Source of the DNA: Chrysophaeum taylorii
Lineage: Eukaryota > Sar > Pelagophyceae > Pelagomonadales > Pelagomonadaceae
DNA length: 64,000 nucleotides
Assembly (NCBI GenBank): GCA_029834535.1
Contig: JAQMWT010000315.1
Span: 1-64,000 of the forward strand
Direction of reading: 5' to 3'
Part shown: piece after piece, positions 55,868 to 64,000 of the stretch
Layout: every line of letters starts with the position of its first letter
Position numbering within the stretch: the stretch's first letter is position 1
Program-made: the position numbers and the translations under genes
The notes under the pieces: model-generated
Database searches by the model: none
Told to the model about the DNA's origin: nothing
The model's input: the letters and a program-made list of their open reading frames with translations, nothing else

Positions 55868-56559
55868 ATGCTTTCTTTTTAAAGTACTCTGTATTCTATT
55901 CTGTTCTGTCTGTCTGCCCGTCACCCCCTCCAATCGAGTATCATGCGCCTCAACCTCCTCCTTTTGTGGCAGATCACTCAAAATCATTCATTCATTCATT
56001 ACCCTCTCTTCTGATGATGGGACACAAGTTTCGAAGCTAATAATCAATTATTATCTGTTCTGTGGTGGAAAAAAAAAAACTGGCAGCTGCTGCTTCTGTG
56101 TGGTCGTGATGATGTGGGTGCTACGCCTTGCAAGCCTTGGGCGGTCGTGGGTCATCATGCCGGAAGCCGCGCCTGATAGGCAAAAAAAGAACGCTGCTTT
56201 GTGAATGAATGAATGAATGAGCGATTTCGCACAGAGTAGTACTTGCTTGTTGTTGCACGACGAAAAAACAAAAAAATTGAGTTTGGTTTTTTGTACGACA
56301 AAGCCAAGTATCGTCACAAACACGACGAGTCTGGTCACGCACGCTAAAATGCTCGTTTAATAAATAATCCGAGTTTTGTTGTCACAACGAAGGCGAGTTT
56401 TTGTGTGTCAAACAATCCGAGCGCGAAAAAAAAAAACGGGTCGCATAAATGCCGAGGTGAGCGCGGCTTCGGTCGATTTTTCACAACAATAATAATAAGA
56501 CTCTCGTTTTACTGTTCGTAGTAGTAGCCTGCGTCGCCATCGGCGTGAATTCAGCGTCA
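55868..56559. other. Region without a recognisable gene
   Basis: There are short CATT and GAATGA runs (near 55985 and 56205) and A-rich tracts. No coding frame looks real. The first 150 bp are probably the promoter and 5' UTR of the RCC1 gene. Confidence 0.5.
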
Positions 56560-57540
56560 CGGTTTGACAGGTTCCATTTCTTTCCCAGAAACGCTCAGCG
56601 AACGACGTGGGGTGCGAACTGTCGCGCGTCGCCTTGCCGATGGTGAGAAACGAAACTCGCCGCGTGAAGTTTGCACATCAACCTGTACTCTCGCCGCAAA
56701 CGTAGGACCTGCTCCTCGTTGCGTAATTCCCCGTGTTCGTTCCTAGAACTTCAAGGTCGTTTGTTTCTCACATCTCCGCCATCGGAGGTCGGAGATTGAG
56801 TTCCTCGTGGCGCGCGCAATTTTCGAGCCACTCGACAGCGCTCTGCTGCCTGGGGGGTTTGTTGTCCCTCATCACGCGCGTCGCCGCCCTGGTTCGTGTG
56901 AGTCGCTTCACCATATTTTGACTACATGCCCACGTAGGCTCCACTTTAACGACTGCGAGACAGAGTTATGTGCTGTCTCCTTGCACATACATGCTCGCGA
57001 GCATAAGCTTACAGCAAGACTGGGCTGACTTCCCGTCGCTCTGCTTCCCTTAATCTTGACTTACGGACGCGACCTTCGTCTGCTTCCCCGATGCGTATTG
57101 CACCGAGACGCTGCCTTGAAAAAACTTCGTATCACGCAGCCGTTTGCCGGCGGAGCTTTTTGACATCCTTGTCGCTTGTGCCGTTGACGCTGATAATGTG
57201 TGGATACCTTGTGTTCTCGCGACTATCATTTGGCCGCCTCGACAGAGACAACGAACATTTTTGGAGGGTCTCGCATCGTGCTGCGATTTTCCGTCTCCTA
57301 GCGTCGTCGTCGTGTCTTCGCCTGCCGCTACTCTCTGTGCTTCCCTTCTTTTCCTTTGAACTCTTCTTGCGTCGTCACCCCTTCTCGTACCTTTCTTCAC
57401 CTCCCTTCACCCGCTTCTTCACTTCGCCCTGCTTCCTTATTCCTACTTCTGCCGCCGCCCTTTGCGTTCTTGATTCGTCCTTGTTTCCCTTCATCCATTT
57501 CTGCCTCTGAGGGCCTGGCAGTTGCAAATCAAAATAAACA
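56560..57540 (+). mobile_element. LINE C-terminus and 3' UTR, truncated copy
   Basis: Plus-strand pieces include IEFLVARAIFEPLDSALLPG and CESLHHILTTCP (a zf-RVT-like Cys/His motif at 56895-56935), homologous to the minus-strand LINE at 61846-64000. From 57050 on, the 3' UTR matches the reverse of 12540-13070 and 61860-62340. It ends in GCAGTTGCAAATCAAAATAA. Upstream RNase H and reverse transcriptase are absent, so the copy is 5'-truncated. Confidence 0.65.
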
Positions 57541-57659
57541 AAATTTCGCCAATCTATTTGATATTCGTAGCCACAGGTAGGTGCGCCTTTTTTTTGTGCC
57601 TTTGTTTGTTTCAAAGCCTGACAAAGGGTGGCAGCAATAGGGTTGTGACATCTCGACAT

Positions 57660-57757
57660 CAGGGTTTTTAAAGGTCGACTGACTGCAAAGAGGGGGAGGT
57701 TGCGAATGGGGGCTTGAGGGGTTTTTGGTGCGTTGTGTGGGGGTATGAGGGGATGTG
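57660..57757. repeat. hAT-like terminal sequence
   Basis: CAGGGTTTTTAAAGGTCGAC at 57660 resembles the CAGGGTTTTTAA end at 58203. It may be the end of a non-autonomous hAT relative. A 14 bp SINE target-site copy closes this stretch (57744-57757). Confidence 0.35.
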
Positions 57758-58133
57758 ACCAACCCCCCCCCTTACCCTGATCGCCGACTACGGTTGCGAT
57801 GGAGGACGGTGCCTCATGAATCCTGAGCCTTGCGAGGGCATCCGCCCTCCCGGCGTAGGTTGGCACCTAGTCGCCTCCCGGGCGGGCCGGTTGGCAGCCG
57901 GAACGTTCGCAGTGGGACGGGGTATGGCCGGGGTGCGAAGACGGAAGGTTATCGACGAGTTGGTTGTCAGTCACATCGCGGTCTCCTCGTCGCATGGCGA
58001 CAAGCTTGATGGTCACTCTCCGCCGACCGACCTTTCGGCGCTCCTCGTCTACAGGCCCGTGATTCCGGACTGGCTCCTGTCGGTCCGGCCTGGCTCCCAT
58101 GCTCGGGAGAGGTCTGAAGTTAGTTAAGTTAGT
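57758..58133 (+). repeat. SINE family 1, intact copy with target-site duplication
   Basis: This 376 bp repeat is flanked by the 14 bp repeat TATGAGGGGATGTG (57744-57757 and 58134-58147). It runs from a GGTTGCGATGGAGGACGG head to GAGAGGTCTGAAG and a (GTTA)n tail. The clear duplication fixes both ends of the family. The middle differs from the copies at 16506 and 23116 but shares GTTCGCAGTGGGACGGGG with family 2, so the families exchange modules. Confidence 0.88.
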
Positions 58134-58202
58134 TATGAGGGGATGTGCCTGCAAGGCGGATTTTTTTTTTAATGGTTGACTGCTGAGAGGGGGGGACGCA
58201 CT

Positions 58203-58800
58203 CGGAATCAGGGTTTTTAACAGCGTTGTTCACTCTCACTCTAAGTTAAGGGTAAAGTAAAAAGGCTTTACTCTGAGGTGGCAAGGGACAACGACGTCAA
58301 CGTTCAAAGTAAAATCAAGTGGCCGCTAGGTTATCGAGTCGAGGGTAAAGTAAAGTAAAATAGGGATGCATTCTTTTTCGCATCCGCCCCTCCATGGCAT
58401 TCGCATGCCGTCGTTCGCAACCCGCCTACTCTCCAGGCGAGAGTTCGTGTCGTCCTCTTGGTTTCCTTCGGCGGGGATCGTGGTCGCATCGGCGACGTTG
58501 GCGATCTTGCCGTATTTGCGACGGGCCCACACTATGAAGTCGCGGTTCATGCGCGAGAGGACGAGCATGTCGCGTTCATATTCGCCAAGCCGCGAGTTAC
58601 TCTCGGTCAGAACAATGTTGCCGGCCGAGATGATTCGTTCGCTGACGCTCTCGGCAGGAAGCGTGCCGATGGAGCCGCGTGAAAATCTAGCCAGTTTGGG
58701 GAGGATGCCGTACTTGGTGCCTTTCTCGATCTTCTTGAAGAAGAGCTTGCCCTCTTCGCCAGCTCATCACAAGGGAAAGTATAACCCTTGACTCGAGACA
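58203..58800 (-). pseudogene. hAT transposase C-terminal remnant
   Basis: On the minus strand (about 58755 to 58490) an open stretch reads KIEKGTKYGILPKLARF, then LPAESVSERIISAGNIVL and LGEYERDMLVLSRMNRDF. This is the hAT dimerisation region, whose hallmark is the SERxFSxxG-like motif and a following Leu-rich helix. CAGGGTTTTTAA at 58203 looks like one hAT terminal inverted repeat, with GGGTAAAGTAAAG subterminal repeats near 58250, 58340 and 58825. The other end and the catalytic part are not found, so the element is truncated. 58801-59211 shows no gene. Confidence 0.6.
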
Positions 58801-59211
58801 CGGGGCGAGAGAGAGGTGAAAAGTAAAGGGTAAAGTAAAGTAAAAATATGGTTTGTTTACCCTATTAATTTTTCTCTGTAGAGTCATAAAGGCAGGGTCG
58901 TATAAGAAAGTTCGTACGAGCCGTTAACTATGTTTCAGTTTGTGCTAAGACATACTCAACGGATCGCTGAGCTATGTTCATTCGTACTCAAGCAGTATGT
59001 GCCGCCACGCCGCGAGATCGTCGCGATGGAACTAGTCCCCATAGTGAAGTCGGCATCCTTTCGTCCCCTCACGAAAAAAAAGGGAAAAGCCCACGCGTTG
59101 TAGGACCCGTCGTTGCGGCGCGGGCTAGTCTCGTTTTCTTATCCGACCCTAATAAAGGTGGAACGCTGGTTTTTAAAGGTCCCGTCGACATCAGGGTTTA
59201 GGAGTAAACCA

Positions 59212-61036
59212 GTGCAGGCCAGTAAGTTCACCTACTCCCAATCTCTAACCCCAGTAAATTCGGCGTAAACCCAATCTCTAACCCCAGTAAGTTCGGCGTA
59301 AACCCACACTCACCCCACTCTCCTGCGAGCTCGTCGCTCTCACCCCCGCCAATCAAAGCTGCTTTGATCCGCACACGCCGCTAAGCTTTGAGTTTACTCT
59401 CAAAGCCCCAGTAAGTTCACACTTGGTCTCAGTAAGTTCACCTGGTCACTAAGTTCACGTAGTCCCAATCTCTAACCTCAGTAAGTTCACCTGGTTCCAG
59501 CAAGTTCACCTGGTCCCAGTAAGTTCACCTACAGTGCGCGTGTAGACGCCGGGAGGGGGCTTATCGGTATTGCGCAGCACGTGTGGGGTAGGGTGGAGTC
59601 GTCGACCCAGATGAGTATATCTCCTCGGGGATGCCGATCGACAGAGAGCCACGTAGAGCTGGACGTGGCAGAAGACGGGCTTGGGAAAGAGGACGCCGAC
59701 CTCGCGGGGCGTCTGGCCCTGGCTCTAGTTGATCGTTTGGCGTAGGCCGGCCTTAAGGGATACAGGTTGGAGGAGCCTCGGTGACAACGACACGATCGAT
59801 CATGTATCTGGTACCGTTGCAGTGGCCGTGCGACGGGTCGAGGTTGCGAAGACATTAAGCTCGCGATCAAAGTCAGCATGCCGTTGGTTGTCAGGGAGTT
59901 GAAAACTCTACTGTAAAGAGCGAGGCGTCGTCTTCCGACCCAGCCTAGTCAGCCGAAAAGAACTCCGACGCCTCGTCTCCGGGAAAAAAAGGCCGCGGTC
60001 ATGCGCGCGTTGTCAGCATCGACAACATCGTTTCGACGGGGCGTGAGAATGGCGCGCTGAAAGAGCCGCCGCGGGTCGTGGAAATAGTCTGCGAGGTCGC
60101 CGTAGACGGCTTGGAGGATCACTGTCTGGTTCTCGCGCCTACCTGATCCTTACTCTCGCGCCTACCTGATCCTTACCCTAAATCGAGGGACAAACAGAGG
60201 TTTTCGGCATCTTTGCTGACGTCGTCGCCCCTACCATTCGCACGCGCCTCTACGGCCGGTACCGAGGCAATCTCGCCCGACGTCAAGTCGTCCCAGACAT
60301 CCTCACCACGCTCGACAACAAGGAGCAACTCTACGACATCAAAACCCTCGCTTGGGGTTCGTTGTACACCGCCCACGCCCTCCATCCCTCCCACCCGTCG
60401 CCTGTCGATCGGCGCGCAGCGCAAGTCCACTCCGAATACCTCGCTCACGCCCGCGGCATCGACGCCATCATCCCCCAGCCGGGTACAGCACCACCGCCTG
60501 GCTTCTTGGGCCCTGTCGAACAGCGGCTACGTAGCTACGGCACCGTCGCCGGCCTCGTCTTTGGTGCCTTCGGTGAGGCCAGCGCGGCGTGCCACGCTCT
60601 CGCCCAAACATGCGCAGAGCGCATCGCTGCGCGAACCTGGGTGACAAGCGGCTGCGCCAACTTCACAGAGGCAAAGGCGGCCCAAACTCGCCGCATCTAC
60701 CGTGAGTAGGGGATCGCCAACGCATTAGGCCGGGCTCGCTGTGCCCTCACCGCCCTCACCCATGTCGCCGCCTCGGGGAACCCCGCCCAGGCCGCCCGAT
60801 CCCAGCAGGACGTCACCCTTCGTCGCACATACGTCCGGCGGCAGCATGCGTACGACCTACGGGCGGGGCCCGTCCTCTCTTCGCCTGCCCCACGCCTCGG
60901 CGATGACCCCGACTAGGTCCCGCGTACTTATCTCCTAGACCCGTCAGGCACATCCCTCATACCCCACAAACCCACCCACATCCTTCATGCTCCCCACACA
61001 CACCCCCCCCTCTTAGCAGTCGACATTTAAAGACAA

Positions 61037-61067
<31 letters not shown>

Positions 61068-61108
61068 AACAGACAAACAAACAAACATCTGTCGATTAGT
61101 AGTTAAGA
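59212..61108 (-). mobile_element. Helitron-derived unit (array 3, one unit) split by a LINE fragment
   Basis: It has the same plan as arrays 1 and 2: border at 59212, TAAGTTCACC repeats to 59527, minus-strand helicase C-terminal block to about 60125 and CCTACCTGATCC repeats. The ACAAACAG microsatellite is interrupted at 60198 by a LINE fragment and resumes at 61031, and the closing GTCGATTAGTAGTTAAGAC lies near 61108. Confidence 0.72.
60199..61030 (+). mobile_element. 5'-truncated LINE fragment with part of a conserved element protein
   Basis: A frame from 60200 runs through YDIKTLAWGSLYTAHALHP, AHARGIDAIIPQPG and RLRSYGTVAGLVFGAFGEAS to a stop near 60708, then stays coding-like to 60915. 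I recall similar VGPVE...LVFGAFGEAS proteins next to reverse transcriptases in algal elements, but I cannot name the family. The 3' end TTAGCAGTCGACATTTAAA equals that at 16480-16498. The repeat GACAAACAGA flanks the insert (about 60189-60198 and 61031-61040), showing insertion into the Helitron-derived unit. The upstream part is missing. Confidence 0.6.
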
Positions 61109-61211
61109 CTGTCAGGGTTTAGTAGTGAACTCGAATGTTAGGTTACGCGTTGATTCCCCTTTCCATCTCGGGAATCTTTTTTTTCAGTCTTCTTCGTGAA
61201 CGGGATAAGAT

Positions 61212-61693
61212 ATGATGGAAGTGTCGTGGCTGACCGTCATGTTGTCCCTCGTCGGGCTCGGGCTGATAGGGCTTCTGATGATCTTTCAAATCCCCGTCAT
61301 TCTCCATCCCAAAGGCGAATGGACATTGCACAACGCGTACCAGGGCTCGCCCGATGCGACGGATCCGAAGGCATTCTTCGCCTTGAACGTTGGCTTCGCG
61401 TGGGTAGATGCGTTTTTCGTCATGCCGCTCCAGGTTATCGGCAGTGTGGGCATGCTCTTTGGTGCGCGCTGGGGTTTTCTCTTGGCACTCATGGCCTCTG
61501 TACCGTGAGTGTCAACATCTTTAGCGAGACCACCTGCTGTAGGTTCTGGTACAGCGCGGTTCCGCTCTTCGTGTGGGACACGGTCCTCGGCTTCAAAGAG
61601 GACACGCTCTACTATTGGGTGATCATCTGGGGCATCTGGCCGTTCTTCGGCATAATCGAGGGCGTCTACTGCTTTCTTCGTCTTATTGAGTAA
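61212..61693 (+). CDS. Small four-helix membrane protein with a 38 bp intron
   Basis: Exon 1 is 61212-61504 and exon 2 is 61543-61693. The intron 61505-61542 begins GTGAGT and ends TGTAG. Splicing keeps the frame and joins LLALMASVP to FWYSAVPLFVWD, giving 147 residues. Four hydrophobic helices are visible: near residues 5-28 (VMLSLVGLGLIGLLMIF), 60-75, 80-105 and 120-145 (YYWVIIWGIWPFFGIIEG). A soluble loop of about 30 residues (HPKGEWTLHNAYQGS) follows helix 1. The size and layout resemble small EXPERA-like or bacterial four-helix membrane proteins, but no family is certain. Unspliced, the first frame ends at 61508, so the intron model decides the protein. Confidence 0.6.
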
Positions 61694-61845
61694 TTGCGCT
61701 CCGGTTCCGGTGCGTATTGAGCACTGGAGACACCGTACGACGAGCCCTCCCGTCGTACACTATTGCGGCGCTATTTAGCGTGCGCGTTACGTAGCCGAGA
61801 CATCGGGCTGCTAGCTCTTCGCCGGCGGCTTGTTGCCAAGTTGAT

Positions 61846-64000
61846 ATTATGATGGTTTGCAACTCCCAGGGTCAAAGAGCCAGAAAGGATGAGCTCAGGG
61901 AAACAAGGAAGCAGAAAGAACACAAAGGAGATGCGTGCAGAGGGGGGAGGATGAAGAAGCATGAACGCGAAGGTAGGAAGAAGGGACCAAGGCAAGAAGG
62001 AGTGACGCAAGGAGCTCAAAAAGAGGGCAAGTAGAAAGAAAAGAAGAAGGGGGAGTAGCGGCAGGCGTGGTGATGAAGAAAGACGCGAGGAGACGACGCT
62101 AAACGACGGTTGCAGCATGGTGCCAGACCTCCCCAAACGGGCCTCCATAATTTGGTCCGGGCGAGGCGGCCAAATGACAGTCGCGAGAACACAAGGTAAC
62201 CACACGTCATCATCATCGACGTCACGAGCAACAAGGATGTCAACAAGCGGCGCGGCAAACGACTGCGCACGAAGTCACAAGCAGCGTCGGTGCCATATGC
62301 GACGGGAAGGACAGACGAACGTCGTGGTCGTACATCAAGCGTAAGGGCAGTGTGGGAAGCAGAAAGACGGGAACATCAACCAGTCCTCTAAAGTCAAGCT
62401 GGCGAGTACAAGCGGATGGAGAAGCCGAGTGGTCACATAACTCTGTCTCGCCGTCGAGTCAAAGTGGGATGTGGGCTGGCAGTCAGAAGATGGTGAAGCG
62501 ACTCGGAAGAATCAGGGCGGCGACAACAGCGACACGCGAGATCAGGGACAACAACTTCCCAGGCAGCAGAGCGCTGTCGGGTGGCTAGTTGCGCCACGAG
62601 GAACTTAACCTGCATGGCACGCGTCATGAATGACGACTTGCACGGGCCGACAAAAGATGTCCGGAAGAGCAAAATGAGAGGGTGGACATCTGCAGGCTCA
62701 TAAGCACGAAGGCGCAAGCTGCGTCAATAAATTGGAGCAAAACCCCATCGTTCGAAACAGACGGTTCCGCTGCAAGGTGACAAACCAACGTCGGCCGTGG
62801 CAGAAATGCGTGCAAGAAGGATTATCCACACGCGCTCCACACCGGCCACGCGCCGCAAGCCCATCAGCAAGATGTTGGAGAGACTCGACAAAGGTGAACT
62901 GGGACGAAGATTTGCGACGTTCCGGGTGGCCTTGCACCCATTCGAGGTCAAATGAACCAAAATGTGTCGTTAAGCGTGGAGTGAAGCGCGCAATCTCATC
63001 CCAAATCTCGTTGGATGTGACTAGCACGCGCTGCGAGAGGCCAGAATGTGCGAGCACAGCGCTTTTATTGTCAAGAACAGCTTTCACACGTAACCGAGGG
63101 AGTACATCACGAAGGGACCAAAATGCAGCTAGTGCGGTATAGGTGCCTATGACCTCAGCACGATACGCAGATAGAGTTCCAGGACCGGGAACGACCCGTA
63201 AAGCGAAAGTGTAGAGGCGTGGGGCGACAGGATCGAAAATGGCTACAGCAGGTCCGCCCTCACCTTTGGACACGGGTCTGTCGCTGGCTACGTAGAGATG
63301 ATCGATGGGCTGTCTACATTAGGTGCAGAACGAGGCGAGGCCCAAGTAGGAAACAGGGCGGCGACAGTGGCATCGGAGGTGCCCGAACCAAGGTCTGTGG
63401 AAGAGTGGAGAACGTTGGATGCAGGGTTGGACGTGCGGCGGCGGGTATTGAAACAAGTAATTTCGTTACGCATTGCTGCGGGACTTAACTGCAAAGAGAC
63501 ATTTTCCCGATGAAACTCGCCAGCGGCGTTTTGAACACGGGAAGGCGACGCATACCGACGCAAGAGACCGTAACGGCCGTGGCTTTCGGGACAAACCATG
63601 TTGCAGGATCCCAGTCAATAGACAAATCATAGGGAAGAACACGAAACAGTCGCACAGCCATCGGGGTCAAAGGGTACTGGTCGCCGCCAGCGCAAAAAAA
63701 GGATGCGGGTGTGTCTGCCGCGGCCCGTGACGCCGTGGATACGACCCTCGTACAAAACCCCTTCGAGTTTGCCGTCAGATGTGCCTACATGCAGCTCGCG
63801 GTGGTATGTCCGGCCGGGATTCCAATTCACAGACGAGCGCGTTATCACCATCCGTGTCTTGCACCTCAACTGTGCGCAGGTGGCCGTCGCACATGCTCAA
63901 GGCAACGTCACCACGGAGGATACGTGCCATGGAGCGATCGGCCCTTAATTCGGGCCCAACAAGGCCGGCAGCATCCACATGGAGTAATGTCTTCAAGCGC
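61846..64000 (-). mobile_element. LINE 3' half with RNase H domain, continuing past the window
   Basis: On the minus strand, from right to left, there are open but broken frames (64000-63300, with LRTVEVQDTDGDNALVCELE), an RNase H domain and a zf-RVT-like segment (near 62560). A 3' UTR of about 500 bp follows, matching 12540-13070 and 57050-57540. It ends in GGGAGTTGCAAACCATCATA at 61846. The reverse transcriptase would lie outside the window. Frameshifts or stops interrupt the frame at least twice, so the copy is dead. Confidence 0.7.
62698..63273 (-). CDS. RNase H domain of the LINE
   Basis: This 191-residue frame has the RNase H order AVAIFDP (first strand, Asp), SAYRAEVIGTYTAL (Glu), VKAVLDNKSAVLA (Asp) and LEWVQGHPERR followed by LQHLADGLA (last Asp). 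These are the four acidic catalytic positions of type I RNase H in LINE proteins. The domain removes RNA from the RNA/DNA hybrid during retrotransposition. It is followed by the Cys/His C-terminus in another frame. Confidence 0.7.
   Translation of the reverse strand: MSKGEGGPAVAIFDPVAPRLYTFALRVVPGPGTLSAYRAEVIGTYTALAAFWSLRDVLPRLRVKAVLDNKSAVLAHSGLSQRVLVTSNEIWDEIARFTPRLTTHFGSFDLEWVQGHPERRKSSSQFTFVESLQHLADGLAARGRCGARVDNPSCTHFCHGRRWFVTLQRNRLFRTMGFCSNLLTQLAPSCL

Noticed and set aside
55868-55987. Upstream ATG at 55987 for the RCC1 protein
   Set aside because: The extra 40 residues are coded by AT-richer, CAGACAGA-type sequence typical of UTR here; still possible.
1-64000. tRNA, rRNA or other structured RNA genes
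   Set aside because: No cloverleaf with proper A and B boxes or rRNA core sequence was found by reading; a covariance-model scan would settle it.

Overview
The window is nuclear DNA of a eukaryote, most likely a marine microalga. GC-rich, almost intron-free host genes sit in islands between older, AT-richer repeats. The support is the mix of genes: an ammonium transporter, a WAFA-repeat/RAP-domain organelle-type RNA-binding protein, a DH-PH-FYVE protein, an RCC1 propeller, a group XII-like phospholipase A2 and an O-fucosyltransferase-like enzyme. The mobile elements are Copia elements, Helitrons, LINEs with RNase H, SINEs with (GTTA)n tails and hAT. A stramenopile or another alga with a secondary plastid would fit; the lineage cannot be fixed from sequence alone.

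Layout. 1-2470: Copia fragment with integrase. 2478-2738: SINE. 2739-12370: nearly whole Copia element, called element B here, inserted in the SINE tail. 12371-13110: LINE 3' ends. 13495-16422 (-): RAP-domain gene, with a SINE and a short LINE tail jammed against its start codon. 16907-18400: weakly coding-like DNA. 18410-19075: Helitron scrap and SINE. 19100-25450: strongly decayed relative of element B. 25510-27590: decayed RTE-like LINE. 27680-29470: no clear gene. 29474-32656: tandem Helitron-derived units. 32736-36799: short-LTR Copia relic. 36853-45018: host island with phospholipase A2, a NADAR-FHA-RRM protein, a DH-PH-FYVE protein and an O-fucosyltransferase-like protein. 45735-48866: second Helitron-derived array. 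49178-55867: host island with an ammonium transporter, two unrecognised proteins and an RCC1 protein. 56560-61108: LINE, SINE, hAT and a third Helitron-derived unit split by a LINE fragment. 61212-61693: small spliced four-helix membrane protein. 61846-64000 (-): 3' part of a LINE with RNase H.

The most interesting object is element B. Between its protease and integrase it carries a region with the ordered motifs of a C5-cytosine DNA methyltransferase. This is followed by a region with the HxD...H pattern of a 2-oxoglutarate/Fe(II) dioxygenase of the TET/JBP-like kind. If both calls hold, this retroelement carried a DNA-methylation writer and a possible oxidiser in one polyprotein. The decayed relative at 19.1-25.4 kb keeps recognisable pieces of the same arrangement. 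A second notable object is the NADAR-FHA-RRM fusion at 38832-40115. The host genes do not form one pathway; they are independent housekeeping, signalling and transport genes.
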